Source: Aeromicrobium piscarium
Lineage (GTDB): Bacteria > Actinomycetota > Actinomycetes > Propionibacteriales > Nocardioidaceae
Length of the DNA: 64,000 bases
Reading direction: 5' to 3'
NCBI RefSeq assembly: GCF_007421815.1
Contig: NZ_VLNT01000004.1
Coordinates: 1 to 64,000 of the forward strand
The notes under the pieces are model-generated. The model searched no databases. It saw nothing but the letters and a program-made list of their open reading frames with translations, and was not told the DNA's origin. Position numbers and translations under genes: made by a program. Every line of letters starts with the position of its first letter. Position 1 is the stretch's first letter. This document shows positions 8,398-16,362 of this stretch, one piece after another.

Positions 8398-9591
8398 ATG
8401 TCAACCCCGCTCACCCTCATCGACCTGCTTGAGCTCGACTCGTTCCGGCGGACCCAGCCAGAGGTGGTGTGCGGGGAGCACCTCCTGGATCGACCGGTCC
8501 GCTGGGTCCACACGAGCGAGTTGGCCGAAGCGGCCACCCTGCTCAGGGGCGAGGAGTTGCTGCTGACTTCCGGGCTGGGGCTGAGCGGGCGTGGCGCCCC
8601 CGGCTTGCGGATGTACATCGCGGCTCTTGGTGAGCGGCGCGCCGCTCTTGCGATGGAGCTCGGCTGGACGTTCACTCAGATCCCCACGGAGATGCTGCAC
8701 GCAGCTCGTGAACACGATGTTCCCGTGATCGCCATCCACAACGTCGTGCCTTTCGTGGAACTCGCCGAGACAGCCCAGGAAGCGATCCTCACCCGCCGCC
8801 TCAGGGCATCCGCCGTCGGCGCCGCTAGTACCAATTCCGCCAAAGCTCGACTGCTCAACGATCTCGAAACCAGCCAGGTGAGTGGTCCAGCCCTGACTAG
8901 GCGCCTCGCCGCCGTAGGCATCACAGCCGTCGGGCAGAGCTTCTGCGGCGTCGTCATCCGTGGATTTCGTCTCGCCATGGCCGCCGCGGTCGAAGAGTCC
9001 CTCTCTCGCGTCGTCGAAACGCATTCGGTACTCTCCGCGAGCGGTTCCGGCGAGGTGGTTGCCGTGATGCCCGCCGACGCTCCCCACAACCTCGGCTCCC
9101 GGCTGCTAGCCACACTGGATGAGCTCATGCGCTCTCAAGGAGAAGCGGCCACCTGCCGAATCGCTTTGGGCCGAGCGGGACCGATGCTTGAAGCAGCGCC
9201 TCGTCTTGCGGAAGCCCGCAATGCCCTCTCGCTAGCAGCCTCCCTCGGCATCGAGGACCGGGTGCTGATGTCTCCACTGATCTCAGGGAGGATGGCGCTC
9301 AATCGGTTGGCGGGAGACGTATTGGCCGAACGCCTCGTTCACACGGAGATCGGAAAACTGATCGAGCACGATGCGCGTCACGGCACCCATCTGGTGAGGA
9401 CGCTCCATACTTACCTGATCCACAGCTCACAGAAGCAAGCGGCGGCAGAAGCCCTCTCCTGTTCCCGCCAGGCGCTCTACAAGCGCCTGGCCACCATCAG
9501 CCGGCTCACAGGACCGTTCGAGCTCCCCCATCGCCACGCTGATCTCATCATCGCCCTGGAACTGCATCTTCTCCAACGGAGATCGGACTGA
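8398..9591 (+). CDS. PucR-family transcriptional regulator
   Basis: 397 residues with an N-terminal PucR domain (residues about 8-130, with WVHTSELAEAATLLRGEELL), a GGDEF-like middle and a C-terminal helix-turn-helix (SSQKQAAAEALSCSRQALYK, near residues 345-364). PucR proteins typically control purine, allantoin or related catabolic genes in response to a pathway compound. It is transcribed away from the molybdenum hydroxylase operon, which it most likely controls through the palindrome in the shared gap. The ATG at 8398 has no ribosome site, in keeping with a leaderless start. Confidence 0.9.
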   Translation: MSTPLTLIDLLELDSFRRTQPEVVCGEHLLDRPVRWVHTSELAEAATLLRGEELLLTSGLGLSGRGAPGLRMYIAALGERRAALAMELGWTFTQIPTEMLHAAREHDVPVIAIHNVVPFVELAETAQEAILTRRLRASAVGAASTNSAKARLLNDLETSQVSGPALTRRLAAVGITAVGQSFCGVVIRGFRLAMAAAVEESLSRVVETHSVLSASGSGEVVAVMPADAPHNLGSRLLATLDELMRSQGEAATCRIALGRAGPMLEAAPRLAEARNALSLAASLGIEDRVLMSPLISGRMALNRLAGDVLAERLVHTEIGKLIEHDARHGTHLVRTLHTYLIHSSQKQAAAEALSCSRQALYKRLATISRLTGPFELPHRHADLIIALELHLLQRRSD

Positions 9592-9729
9592 GACCGCCTT
9601 GCTCGTATCTGATGAGCGAGAGCGGCTGTGCAACTGACGGACGCCTATGACAGTGGGTCTTGTGCTTTCTGTTTGAGGCCTTCGCAGGGGGTTTGGGAGT
9701 CTTGTCGCGCGTCAGACTTAGTGGCAGGA

Positions 9730-9745
9730 TGAACCGCCCCAGGTT
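9730..9745. repeat. IS left terminal inverted repeat
   Basis: TGAACCGCCCCAGGTT, matching the right end exactly in reverse complement. Confidence 0.95.
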
Positions 9746-9782
9746 TCCCGCCGCATCCTTGTGAGTTGGAAGGATGCAGACC

Positions 9783-10094
9783 ATGCCGAAGAAGATCGAT
9801 CAGAAGGTCAAGGAGCGGTGCGTGCGGCAGGTGCTGGAGCATCTGCCGGAGTATCCGTCGCTGACCGCAGCTGCCGAGTCCGTCGCGCGTCGCGAGGGGC
9901 TCGGGAAGGAGTCGGTGCGTCGCTGGGTTGTCCAGGCCCAGATCGACGGCGGCCAGCGCCAGGGCGCCACGTCCGAGGAGCTGGCTGAGATCAAGGAGCT
10001 CAAGGCCAGGGTCCGGCGGCTCGAGGAGGACAACGAGGTCCTGCGCAGGGCCTCGATTTTCTTCGCGGGGGAACTCGACCCCCGCAATCGATGA
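9783..10094 (+). CDS. IS3-family transposase OrfA
   Basis: About 103 residues with an N-terminal HTH (LTAAAESVARREGLGKESVR) and a C-terminal leucine-rich coiled coil (LKARVRRLEEDNEVLRR) used for multimerisation with the transposase. The ATG at 9783 follows GGAAGG at normal distance; an upstream ATG at 9774 is too close to it. The stop overlaps the OrfB start. In IS3 elements a -1 frameshift joins the two proteins; the run at GATTTTCTTCG (about 10056) is a possible slip site. Confidence 0.93.
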   Translation: MPKKIDQKVKERCVRQVLEHLPEYPSLTAAAESVARREGLGKESVRRWVVQAQIDGGQRQGATSEELAEIKELKARVRRLEEDNEVLRRASIFFAGELDPRNR

Positions 10095-11062
10095 TCGTCG
10101 CGTTCATCGACGAGCTGCGGGCCGAGGACCACGCGGTCGAGTCGATCTGCCGGGTCCTGCGTGAGCAGGGCTGCCAGGTCGCCGCGCGGACCTACCGCGA
10201 CTGGGCGCGCCTCGACCGCCCTGTCGCCGCCCGGACCATCACCGACGCACAGGTCACCAACCAGGTCCGTGACCTGGCCTGGACGATCGACCACGAGGGC
10301 GTGCGCAGGATGACGCCCGAAGGGCTCTACGGGCGTCGGAAGATAACCGCGCTCGTGCAGCGCACCAGCCCGGAAGCGTCGCCTGGATCGGTGGACCGGG
10401 CGATGAGATCGCTGGGCTTGCAAGGGGTTCGACGCTCCAAGGGGATCCGGACCACGATTCCCGGCAAGGACGGCAAGAGAGCTGGCGACCTGCTCGACCG
10501 CAACTTCACGGCCGAGGCCCCGAACCGAACCTGGGTCATGGACTTCACCTATGTCAGGACGTGGGCCGGGTTCGTCTACGTCGCGTTCATCCTCGACGTC
10601 TTCGCCCAGAAGATCATCGCCTGGAACATCGGCTCGACCAAGGCCGTCGAGCTGGTCGATGTTCCGCTGCGGATGGCGCTGTGGCAGCGTGGCCGCGAAG
10701 GCCACCCCGTCATCCCCGGTGAACTGATCGGCCACGCCGACGCCGGCAGCCAGTACACGTCGATCGCGTTCACCGACCACCTCACCGACGAGGGCATCCT
10801 GCCCTCGATCGGGACGGTGGCTGATGCGTATGACAACGCGCTGATGGAGTGCGTGATCGGCCTGTTCAAGACCGAGTGCATCCGCACCACGGTCTTCCAC
10901 GCCGGCCCCTACCGGACCATCGCCGACGTCGAGTACGCCACCGCCGGATGGGTCGACTGGTACAACACCAGGCGCTTGCACGGCTCTCTTGGGATGATGA
11001 CACCAACAGAGTTCGAGCAAGCCCACTACGCGGCCCTCAACCGAGAGCCGCAACCCGTATAG
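10091..11062 (+). CDS. IS3-family transposase OrfB (DDE integrase)
   Basis: 323 residues with the rve-type catalytic core: Asp151 in WVMDFTYV, Asp217 in HADAGSQYTS and Glu253 in NALMECVIGLFKTE, with the DDE spacing D-x35-E. The sequence is intact and the element is probably still able to move. It overlaps OrfA by four bases. Confidence 0.95.
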   Translation: MIVAFIDELRAEDHAVESICRVLREQGCQVAARTYRDWARLDRPVAARTITDAQVTNQVRDLAWTIDHEGVRRMTPEGLYGRRKITALVQRTSPEASPGSVDRAMRSLGLQGVRRSKGIRTTIPGKDGKRAGDLLDRNFTAEAPNRTWVMDFTYVRTWAGFVYVAFILDVFAQKIIAWNIGSTKAVELVDVPLRMALWQRGREGHPVIPGELIGHADAGSQYTSIAFTDHLTDEGILPSIGTVADAYDNALMECVIGLFKTECIRTTVFHAGPYRTIADVEYATAGWVDWYNTRRLHGSLGMMTPTEFEQAHYAALNREPQPV

Positions 11063-11073
11063 GAGCGGCAGCG

Positions 11074-11089
11074 AACCTGGGGCGGTTCA
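11074..11089. repeat. IS right terminal inverted repeat
   Basis: AACCTGGGGCGGTTCA, the reverse complement of the left end. Confidence 0.95.
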
Positions 11090-11769
11090 CTGGTGCCCAG
11101 CAGAACCTCGATGACATCGCGTACCTGCCCGTCCGGTTTGGGGCCCATCACGCCCGCCCCCGTGCGCCAAACGGACACCGCGTGCCTGACTTGATCCAGC
11201 TCCTCTAGGCTCAGTGCCTTCGGCTTCTTGTCGTTCGCTGCGGCAAGCCGCGCGGTACCGGACACCGGATTGCTGCGGATAGCGTCACGACGCAGCGCGA
11301 AGTCGAACAGCCTCTTGAGGGCGGACCTGCTGTGGCGTGCGTAGGCATCCGAGACGAGCGCCTGTCGCTTGAGGAATTGGTCGACCCGGCCAACGGTGAC
11401 CTCATACAACCGGAGCTTCTTGAACGTCGGCAGGACGAGGCTGTTCAGTTCACGGCGGTAGACGTCCTTGGTGCCGTCGGCCAGGTCGGAGCGAGTCCGG
11501 ACCCCCTCCAGCCAGGCCTCGGCCAGCTCGGCGACCGTGCTCTCGGAGGAGAGCTCCGCGCCGAATCCGCTCGATTCAGCACGCCGAACGAGCTTCTCAC
11601 GTAGCGCCCTTTTGGCCGCACGTGCGTTACCCGCAGTCGCGGTGACCTTGCGGACTTCTCCGTCCCAGTCGCGGTAACGAGTCAGCGCGCGAACCGTCCC
11701 CGCCGAGGTTCGGGTCGTGTGAACATCGCCGTAGGTGCCGATCTGCAGCCGGTCGCGTCCCGCGCTCAT
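11090..11769 (-). pseudogene. Tyrosine-type integrase, C-terminal catalytic half removed by IS
   Basis: From the ATG at 11769 the protein has an arm-binding N-terminus (LQIGTYGDVHTTRTSAGTVR), a SAM-like core-binding domain (AELAEAWLEGVRTRSDLADG to ALKRLFDFALRRDAIRSNPV) and the start of the catalytic domain (IEVLLGT), where the GTGARIGE Arg box would follow. At that point the IS end replaces it, so all catalytic residues (R-H-R-Y) are lost; the frame runs on and stops inside the IS at 11026. It lies next to the xis-like gene and tRNA-Thr, the typical order of an island integrated at a tRNA 3' end. Confidence 0.9.
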
Positions 11770-12014
11770 CGCCGACTCCCCTCGTGGGGGCGAGCGGCGT
11801 CGTCGGACTGCTCAAGCTCGGCCAACCAGGCCTCGACCTCGGACACGCGGTAGCGCAGTTCCCGGCCGATGCGGAAGCCGCGAGGCCCGCGGCCGCCATG
11901 GCGCAGGTCGTGGATGGTCTGAACCGGGACACCCAGATGCGCCGCCAGTTCGGACGTGGTGAGCACCGGCTCCAGGCCGATGGTGGGGCGCGATAGGTCG
12001 TTCATGGTGACCAT
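11766..12014 (-). CDS. Excisionase-like helix-turn-helix protein
   Basis: About 82 residues with a MerR/excisionase winged-helix segment: VLTTSELAAHLGVPVQTIHD, then GFRIGRELRYRVSEVEAWLA. Such proteins bind att DNA and direct integrase towards excision. Two ATG codons (12014 and 12005) are possible. Its stop overlaps the integrase start (ATGA), so the two form one operon read away from the tRNA. Confidence 0.85.
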   Translation of the reverse strand: MVTMNDLSRPTIGLEPVLTTSELAAHLGVPVQTIHDLRHGGRGPRGFRIGRELRYRVSEVEAWLAELEQSDDAARPHEGSRR

Positions 12015-12126
12015 AAGGCGGCATGGACGTCTTGAGCCCGACCGCACGAGCCGTTCCAAGCGCCGACGAGGCATCACGAGGCTGTCCAGGGAACGACACC
12101 GAGAATCCCAGTGCCGGACACTCACG

Positions 12127-12146
12127 CGTCCAATTTTCGTCCAGTT
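12127..12146. repeat. Short direct repeats near the island end
   Basis: CGTCCAATT and CGTCCAGTT are spaced 11 bases apart between the xis-like gene and the tRNA. They could be arm-type sites for integrase or excisionase. This is a guess from position. Confidence 0.25.
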
Positions 12147-12200
12147 CGTCATGTTTCTCTCCCTTATTAGGGACCGAGAACCATGTCTGACCTGCGATGA

Positions 12201-12230
12201 TGGAGCCGCCTGTCGGAATCGAACCGACGA
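12201..12230. other. Probable att site: 3' end of tRNA-Thr
   Basis: The integrase and xis-like genes lie directly beyond the 3' end of tRNA-Thr, whose T-arm, acceptor and CCA are complete. Tyrosine integrases commonly use this segment as attB. The matching copy at the other island end is not in the window, so the exact core is unknown. Confidence 0.5.
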
Positions 12231-12276
12231 CCTTTTCATTACGAGTGAAATGCTCTACCGACTGAGCTAAGGCGGC
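12204..12276 (-). tRNA. tRNA-Thr (anticodon CGT)
   Basis: The reverse complement folds as a full cloverleaf of 73 bases: 7-bp acceptor GCCGCCT/AGGCGGC, D-arm GCTC/GAGC, anticodon stem TTTCA/TGAAA around CTCGTAA, and T-arm GTCGG/CCGAC around TTCGATT. The anticodon CGT reads ACG (Thr). A CCA end is encoded (to 12201). It marks the border between the island on the left and core chromosome on the right. Confidence 0.97.
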
Positions 12277-12368
12277 GCGGTCGACAGGGATCGCCCGTCG
12301 AACCACCGCAACTCTACCCGCCACCCCGACTGCACTCCACCGAGGGGGTGACTTCGTAGACTCGGGGC

Positions 12369-12668
12369 GTGGACGACGACATCCGCGCCGAACTCGACGA
12401 GATCCGCGCCAGCATCGACAACATCGACGCCGCCCTGGTGCACCTGCTCGCCGAGCGCTTCAAGTGCACCAAGCGGGTCGGTCGGCTCAAGGCCGCGCAC
12501 CAGCTCCCGCCGGCCGATCCGGACCGCGAGGCGCGGCAGATCCGGCGCCTGCGCGAGAAGGCCCTCGAGGCCGACCTCGACCCGGCCTTCGCCGAGAAGT
12601 TCCTGAACTTCATCATCGACGAGGTCATCCACCACCACGAGGCCGCCGCCCGCGACACCACCGCCTGA
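12369..12668 (+). CDS. Chorismate mutase, AroQ class
   Basis: A 99-residue all-helical protein, the size of free-standing AroQ enzymes, converting chorismate to prephenate on the way to Phe and Tyr. Visible family features are ELDEIRASIDNIDAALVHLL with the first active-site Arg, RFKCTKRVGRLKA with the Lys, and PDREARQIRRLREKA. Starts at GTG 12369. It is the first core gene after the tRNA, and the next gene is convergent. Confidence 0.9.
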   Translation: MDDDIRAELDEIRASIDNIDAALVHLLAERFKCTKRVGRLKAAHQLPPADPDREARQIRRLREKALEADLDPAFAEKFLNFIIDEVIHHHEAAARDTTA

Positions 12669-12792
12669 CCCGTCACGCAGCGATGGCGGACTTCAAGAAT
12701 GCCGGTGATGATGCACCGGGGTCGCCCTAGCAGCCACAGCGCATCGTCATCGGTCACGGGCCCGTTTGCCCACGATCCTCCGCTGCCGAGGA

Positions 12793-14337
12793 CTATTCGC
12801 CGCAGACGAGGCCGTCGTCGGGCACCGTGCCGTCGACCAGGTAGGCGTTGATCGCGTCGTCGACGCAGGCACTGCCCATGCCGTAACCGGTGTGGCCGTC
12901 ACCCTCGCGCGTCACCAGCACCCCGGAGTCGAGTTCCTCGGCGAGCGACTGCGACCACTCATAGGGTGTCGCGGGATCGCGCGTGGTGCCCACGACCACG
13001 ATCGGATCAGCGCCCTCGGCAGCGACCGGTTCCTGCGGGTTCGTCGACTCGATCGGCCAGTCGGCGCACGCCATGACACCCCAGCCCAGCGCCCCGCCGA
13101 AGACCGGCGACGCCTCGCGGAACTGCGGCAGCCACTCCGACTCGACCTCGTCGACCGTGACGTCGACCGGTCCGTCGAGGCAGTTGACCGCATAGATCAC
13201 CTGACCGGAGTTGCTCTGGAACTCACCCCGCGCGTTGCGGTCGAAGTAGATATCGGCGAGCTGGAGGAAGACCCCCGGATCGTCGTCGCCGAGCGCCGCC
13301 TCGAAGGCCGCCGTCAGATAGCTCCACGACTCCTTCGCATAGAGCGTCACCGCCACGCCGTAGAAGGCCAGGCCCTCGGTCAGCTCACGGCCCCCGCCCG
13401 AGACCAGCGGCTCCTGCTCGAGATCGGCCATGAAGCCCGCGACCGTGTCCAGCGCCTCATCCTCGTTCGAGCCCAGCGGGCAGTTGCCATCGGCCACGCA
13501 GCTGGCGATATAGGCGTCCAGAGCGCGCTGGAATCCCTCCGCCTGCCCGAGCGAGACCTCGATCGAGCTGAGGGCCGGATCGAGGCCGCCATCGAGCACC
13601 ATCCGACCCACGTGGTCCGGGAACATCTCGGCGTACTGCGCCCCGAGCTGCGTGCCGTAGGAGGCGCCGAACCAGTTGAAGGCCTCCTCACCCAGCGCGG
13701 CCCGGAGGACATCGTGGTCCTGGGCGACCTCCGCGGTGGACACGTGGGCCGCAAGGTCCCCGGAGTTCTCCCGGCACGCGTCGCCCATCGCGACGATGCC
13801 GTCGCGCGACTCCTCGATCTCCTCGGGAGTCTCCGGATCCGGATCGAGCCCGATGAAGGCATCGAAGTCAGCATCGTCGAGGCATTGCAGCGGCGTGCTC
13901 TCCCCGACACCGCGGGGATCCACGCCGACGATGTCGTAGGCCTCGCGCACCGAGGACGGGAAACGCGTACCCATCATCAGCGCGAAGTCCTGGGCCGAGC
14001 CTCCCGGACCACCGGGATTGACGAAGATCGTGCCCTGCCGCTCCCCCGTCGCCTCGACCTTGAGCAGGGCGAGATCGAGGGTCTCGCCGCTCGGGTCGTC
14101 GTAGTCGACGGGAACCTCGGCCGTGGCGCAGCGAGCATCGCCGCTGTCGCAGGACGTCCAGTCGATCTGCTGGTCGTAGAAGGCATCGAGACCCTCGGGA
14201 GCCTGCTCGCCGGTGGGCGTGGAGGGCTGGGCGGCATCGTCCTCGCCCCAGTCGCCGATGACATAGACCGCCGCGGCGACGATCAGGGCGAGGACGACCC
14301 CGGCTGCGCCCAGGGCGATAGCGGCAGAACGATTCAC
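12793..14337 (-). CDS. Exported alpha/beta hydrolase, tripeptidyl-aminopeptidase-like (S33/TAP)
   Basis: 514 residues with one N-terminal membrane segment (residues about 4-26) that acts as signal or anchor; no lipobox is seen. The hydrolase fold shows an oxyanion loop NPGGPGGSA, the nucleophile elbow FGASYGTQLG, a TAP-like C-terminal domain with TTRDPATPYEWS (Asp) and GDGHTGYG (His). Relatives cut tripeptides from peptide N-termini or act as esterases. The GTG at 14337 overlaps the holB stop (GTGA), so it is co-transcribed with tmk-holB. Confidence 0.87.
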   Translation of the reverse strand: MNRSAAIALGAAGVVLALIVAAAVYVIGDWGEDDAAQPSTPTGEQAPEGLDAFYDQQIDWTSCDSGDARCATAEVPVDYDDPSGETLDLALLKVEATGERQGTIFVNPGGPGGSAQDFALMMGTRFPSSVREAYDIVGVDPRGVGESTPLQCLDDADFDAFIGLDPDPETPEEIEESRDGIVAMGDACRENSGDLAAHVSTAEVAQDHDVLRAALGEEAFNWFGASYGTQLGAQYAEMFPDHVGRMVLDGGLDPALSSIEVSLGQAEGFQRALDAYIASCVADGNCPLGSNEDEALDTVAGFMADLEQEPLVSGGGRELTEGLAFYGVAVTLYAKESWSYLTAAFEAALGDDDPGVFLQLADIYFDRNARGEFQSNSGQVIYAVNCLDGPVDVTVDEVESEWLPQFREASPVFGGALGWGVMACADWPIESTNPQEPVAAEGADPIVVVGTTRDPATPYEWSQSLAEELDSGVLVTREGDGHTGYGMGSACVDDAINAYLVDGTVPDDGLVCGE

Positions 14338-15506
14338 GGCAAGAACCTCGTCATCATGTGCTCGACGGCCAGGAGCGGGGCGGCATTGGCTTCGAGAGCC
14401 TCCCGGCACGCGCCCACGGCATCGATCGCCCCGACGATCGACTCTGGAGAACGCTCGCGCGCCATGGACACGACATCGTCGGTGACATCGGCATTGATCA
14501 GATACTGCGTCGAGCCGAGCTGCACGGCCATGACATCGCGGAAATAGGAGAGCAGGTCGAGGAGGACCCCGTCGATGCTGTCGCGGGCCATGCGCTTGCG
14601 ACGCCGCTCCTGCTCCTTGGTGAGGCTCGAGAGCGCGCCCGCGTATCCCGCGGGACGTTTGCCCCGATCTTCGACGCCCCACGACGCCTTCAGATCGGCC
14701 TTCTCGCGCTCGTCCGCGGCATCGCAATAGGCATCGGCCCGGGCATTCGCCTCGGCGTCGATACGCTGTGCGGCACGCAGGCAGTCGCCGAGCGTGCGCA
14801 GACTGCGCGGAAGCGCGAGGATGTCAGCCCGGCGCTGGCGTGCCTCGGCATTGCGAGCCAGACCGCGGGCGCGTCCGATGTGGCCCTGCGACGCAGCGGC
14901 CGCCGCGTGCGCCGCCTCCGCCTCCAGGCCATCGCGCTCCACGAGCAGCCTGGTGATCGCCTCGACCGACGGAGTGCGCAACAGCACGGGCCGGCAGCGC
15001 GACCGGATCGTGGTGATGACATCCTCGACCGCCGGCGCACATAGCATCCAGATCGTGCGCGGCGAGGGCTCCTCGACCGATTTGAGCAGGGCATTGGCGG
15101 CTTGATCGGTGAGCCGGTCGGCATCCTCGACGATGAGGATCTGCCAGCGGCCGACGGCCGGATGTAGAGCCGCCGTGCGCACGATCTCCCGCGCCTCCGC
15201 GACCCCGATAGAGAGGCCGTCGGTGTTGATGACGGTGATGTCCGGGTGGCTGCCGGCGCGCGCGGTCTGGCACGAGCGACACTCGCCGCATCCACCACGA
15301 TCGCACTGCAGGGCCGCCGCGAAGGCGACCGCAGCCGTGGATCGCCCGGAGCCCGGAGGTCCGGTGAACAGCCAGGCGTGGGTCATGCCGTGCGCGCTCG
15401 CGTCCGGATCGGGTGTCGCGACACTCGCCTCGACCGCACCGCGCAGCGACTCCACGACGACGTCCTGGCCCACCAACTCGGACCACACCCCCGTCAGCAC
15501 CGTCAT
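14334..15506 (-). CDS. holB: DNA polymerase III delta' subunit
   Basis: About 390 residues, a clamp-loader AAA+ subunit. It shows a Walker A-like GPPGSGRSTAA, the four-Cys zinc module CDRGGCGECRSCQTA, LIVEDADRLTDQAANALLKS and the arginine-finger-region SRCRPV. It loads the beta clamp with gamma/tau and delta. The ATG at 15506 overlaps the tmk stop and is preferred over an upstream start at 15527. tmk-holB adjacency is common in bacteria. Confidence 0.93.
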   Translation of the reverse strand: MTVLTGVWSELVGQDVVVESLRGAVEASVATPDPDASAHGMTHAWLFTGPPGSGRSTAAVAFAAALQCDRGGCGECRSCQTARAGSHPDITVINTDGLSIGVAEAREIVRTAALHPAVGRWQILIVEDADRLTDQAANALLKSVEEPSPRTIWMLCAPAVEDVITTIRSRCRPVLLRTPSVEAITRLLVERDGLEAEAAHAAAAASQGHIGRARGLARNAEARQRRADILALPRSLRTLGDCLRAAQRIDAEANARADAYCDAADEREKADLKASWGVEDRGKRPAGYAGALSSLTKEQERRRKRMARDSIDGVLLDLLSYFRDVMAVQLGSTQYLINADVTDDVVSMARERSPESIVGAIDAVGACREALEANAAPLLAVEHMMTRFLP

Positions 15507-16159
15507 GCGGACACCTGCGACAGCCACGGGGCGATGGCCTGTTGGACGGCGATGTGCACGGCTTCAGGATCCTGATCCGCCGGCAGGACGACATAGTGTG
15601 CCGGGTCCGCACCGGCCAGCTCGAGGAAGTGCTGTCGCACCCGCTGGTGGAACTCCAGCGGCTCGCTCTCGATGCGGTCGGGCGATCCGGCGCGGCCCAG
15701 CCCGACCGATGGATCGATGTCGAGCACGATCGTCAGATGGGGACGCAGACCCGAGGTGGCCCAGCGCGCGATCGGCTCGAGCTCGGCAGCCCGTAGGGCC
15801 CGCCCGGCACCCTGGTAGGCCAAGGTCGAGTCGACATAGCGATCGGTTACCACGACCTTGCCCTCGGCGAGCGCCGGGAGCACGACATGGTCGACGTGCT
15901 CGGCCTTGTCGGCGATGTAGACCAGCGCCTCCGTACGCGGGGACAGCTCGCCGGTGGCGGGGTCCAGGAGGATGCGCCGCAGCTGTTGTCCGACCGCGGT
16001 GCCTCCCGGCTCACGGGTGACCTCCACCGAACGCCCGTGCTCGGTCAGCCATCCCGCCAGGAGCCGGGTCTGGGTGGACTTGCCGGACCCCTCACCGCCC
16101 TCGAAGGCGACGAAGACACCCGTCTCGGTATAGAGCGCCGGGGCGGTGGAAGAGTCCAT
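15503..16159 (-). CDS. tmk: Thymidylate kinase
   Basis: 218 residues. P-loop FEGGEGSGKSTQ near residue 22, the DR-x motif TREPGG, and VVTDRYVDSTLAYQG, the nucleotide-binding signature. It phosphorylates dTMP to dTDP for DNA synthesis. The ATG at 16159 is the best start; an upstream frame extension lacks support. First gene of tmk-holB-hydrolase. Confidence 0.95.
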   Translation of the reverse strand: MDSSTAPALYTETGVFVAFEGGEGSGKSTQTRLLAGWLTEHGRSVEVTREPGGTAVGQQLRRILLDPATGELSPRTEALVYIADKAEHVDHVVLPALAEGKVVVTDRYVDSTLAYQGAGRALRAAELEPIARWATSGLRPHLTIVLDIDPSVGLGRAGSPDRIESEPLEFHQRVRQHFLELAGADPAHYVVLPADQDPEAVHIAVQQAIAPWLSQVSA

Positions 16160-16253
16160 GTCAGCGAGCCTAATGGCCGCCGCCCACAACCGGACGAGGC
16201 GGGGACATCCGCCGCCCGCTCCTTCGCCGGGCCCTACCCGGACCTCATGGACG

Positions 16254-16342
16254 GTGGCGGTACCTGGTCAACCTCATGAAAGAGCCTTGGGGTTGACCAG
16301 CTACCGCCACACGTCACGGAAGGGTTGATGACGTACCGCCAC
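16254..16342. repeat. Intergenic palindromic repeat, family A (copy 1)
   Basis: Left arm GGCGGTACCTGGTCAACC (from 16257), a right arm reading GGTTGACCAGCTACCGCC (16291-16308), then a third arm GGTTGATGACGTACCGCC. The arms can pair in RNA. It lies just after the topA stop, upstream of tmk. Confidence 0.8.
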
Positions 16343-16362
16343 CAGCCGGGGCGACACGACCG

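Larger units (their letters stand above)
9730..11089 (+). mobile_element. Complete IS3-family insertion sequence, 1360 bp
   Basis: Bounded by perfect 16-base inverted repeats starting TGAACC and ending GGTTCA. It encodes OrfA and OrfB with an ATGA overlap, the standard IS3 layout. The flanks are AGGA on the left and CTGG on the right, so there is no target duplication, which points to recombination or deletion after insertion. Its right end truncates the island integrase. A second copy in inverse orientation forms the left edge of the window. Confidence 0.95.

Noticed and set aside
9726-11093. Target-site duplication of the complete IS
   Set aside because: The flanks AGGA and CTGG differ at 3 and 4 bases.
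14338-14727. Long N-terminal extension of the alpha/beta hydrolase
   Set aside because: It overlaps holB in another frame; the GTG at 14337 directly precedes the membrane helix and overlaps the holB stop.
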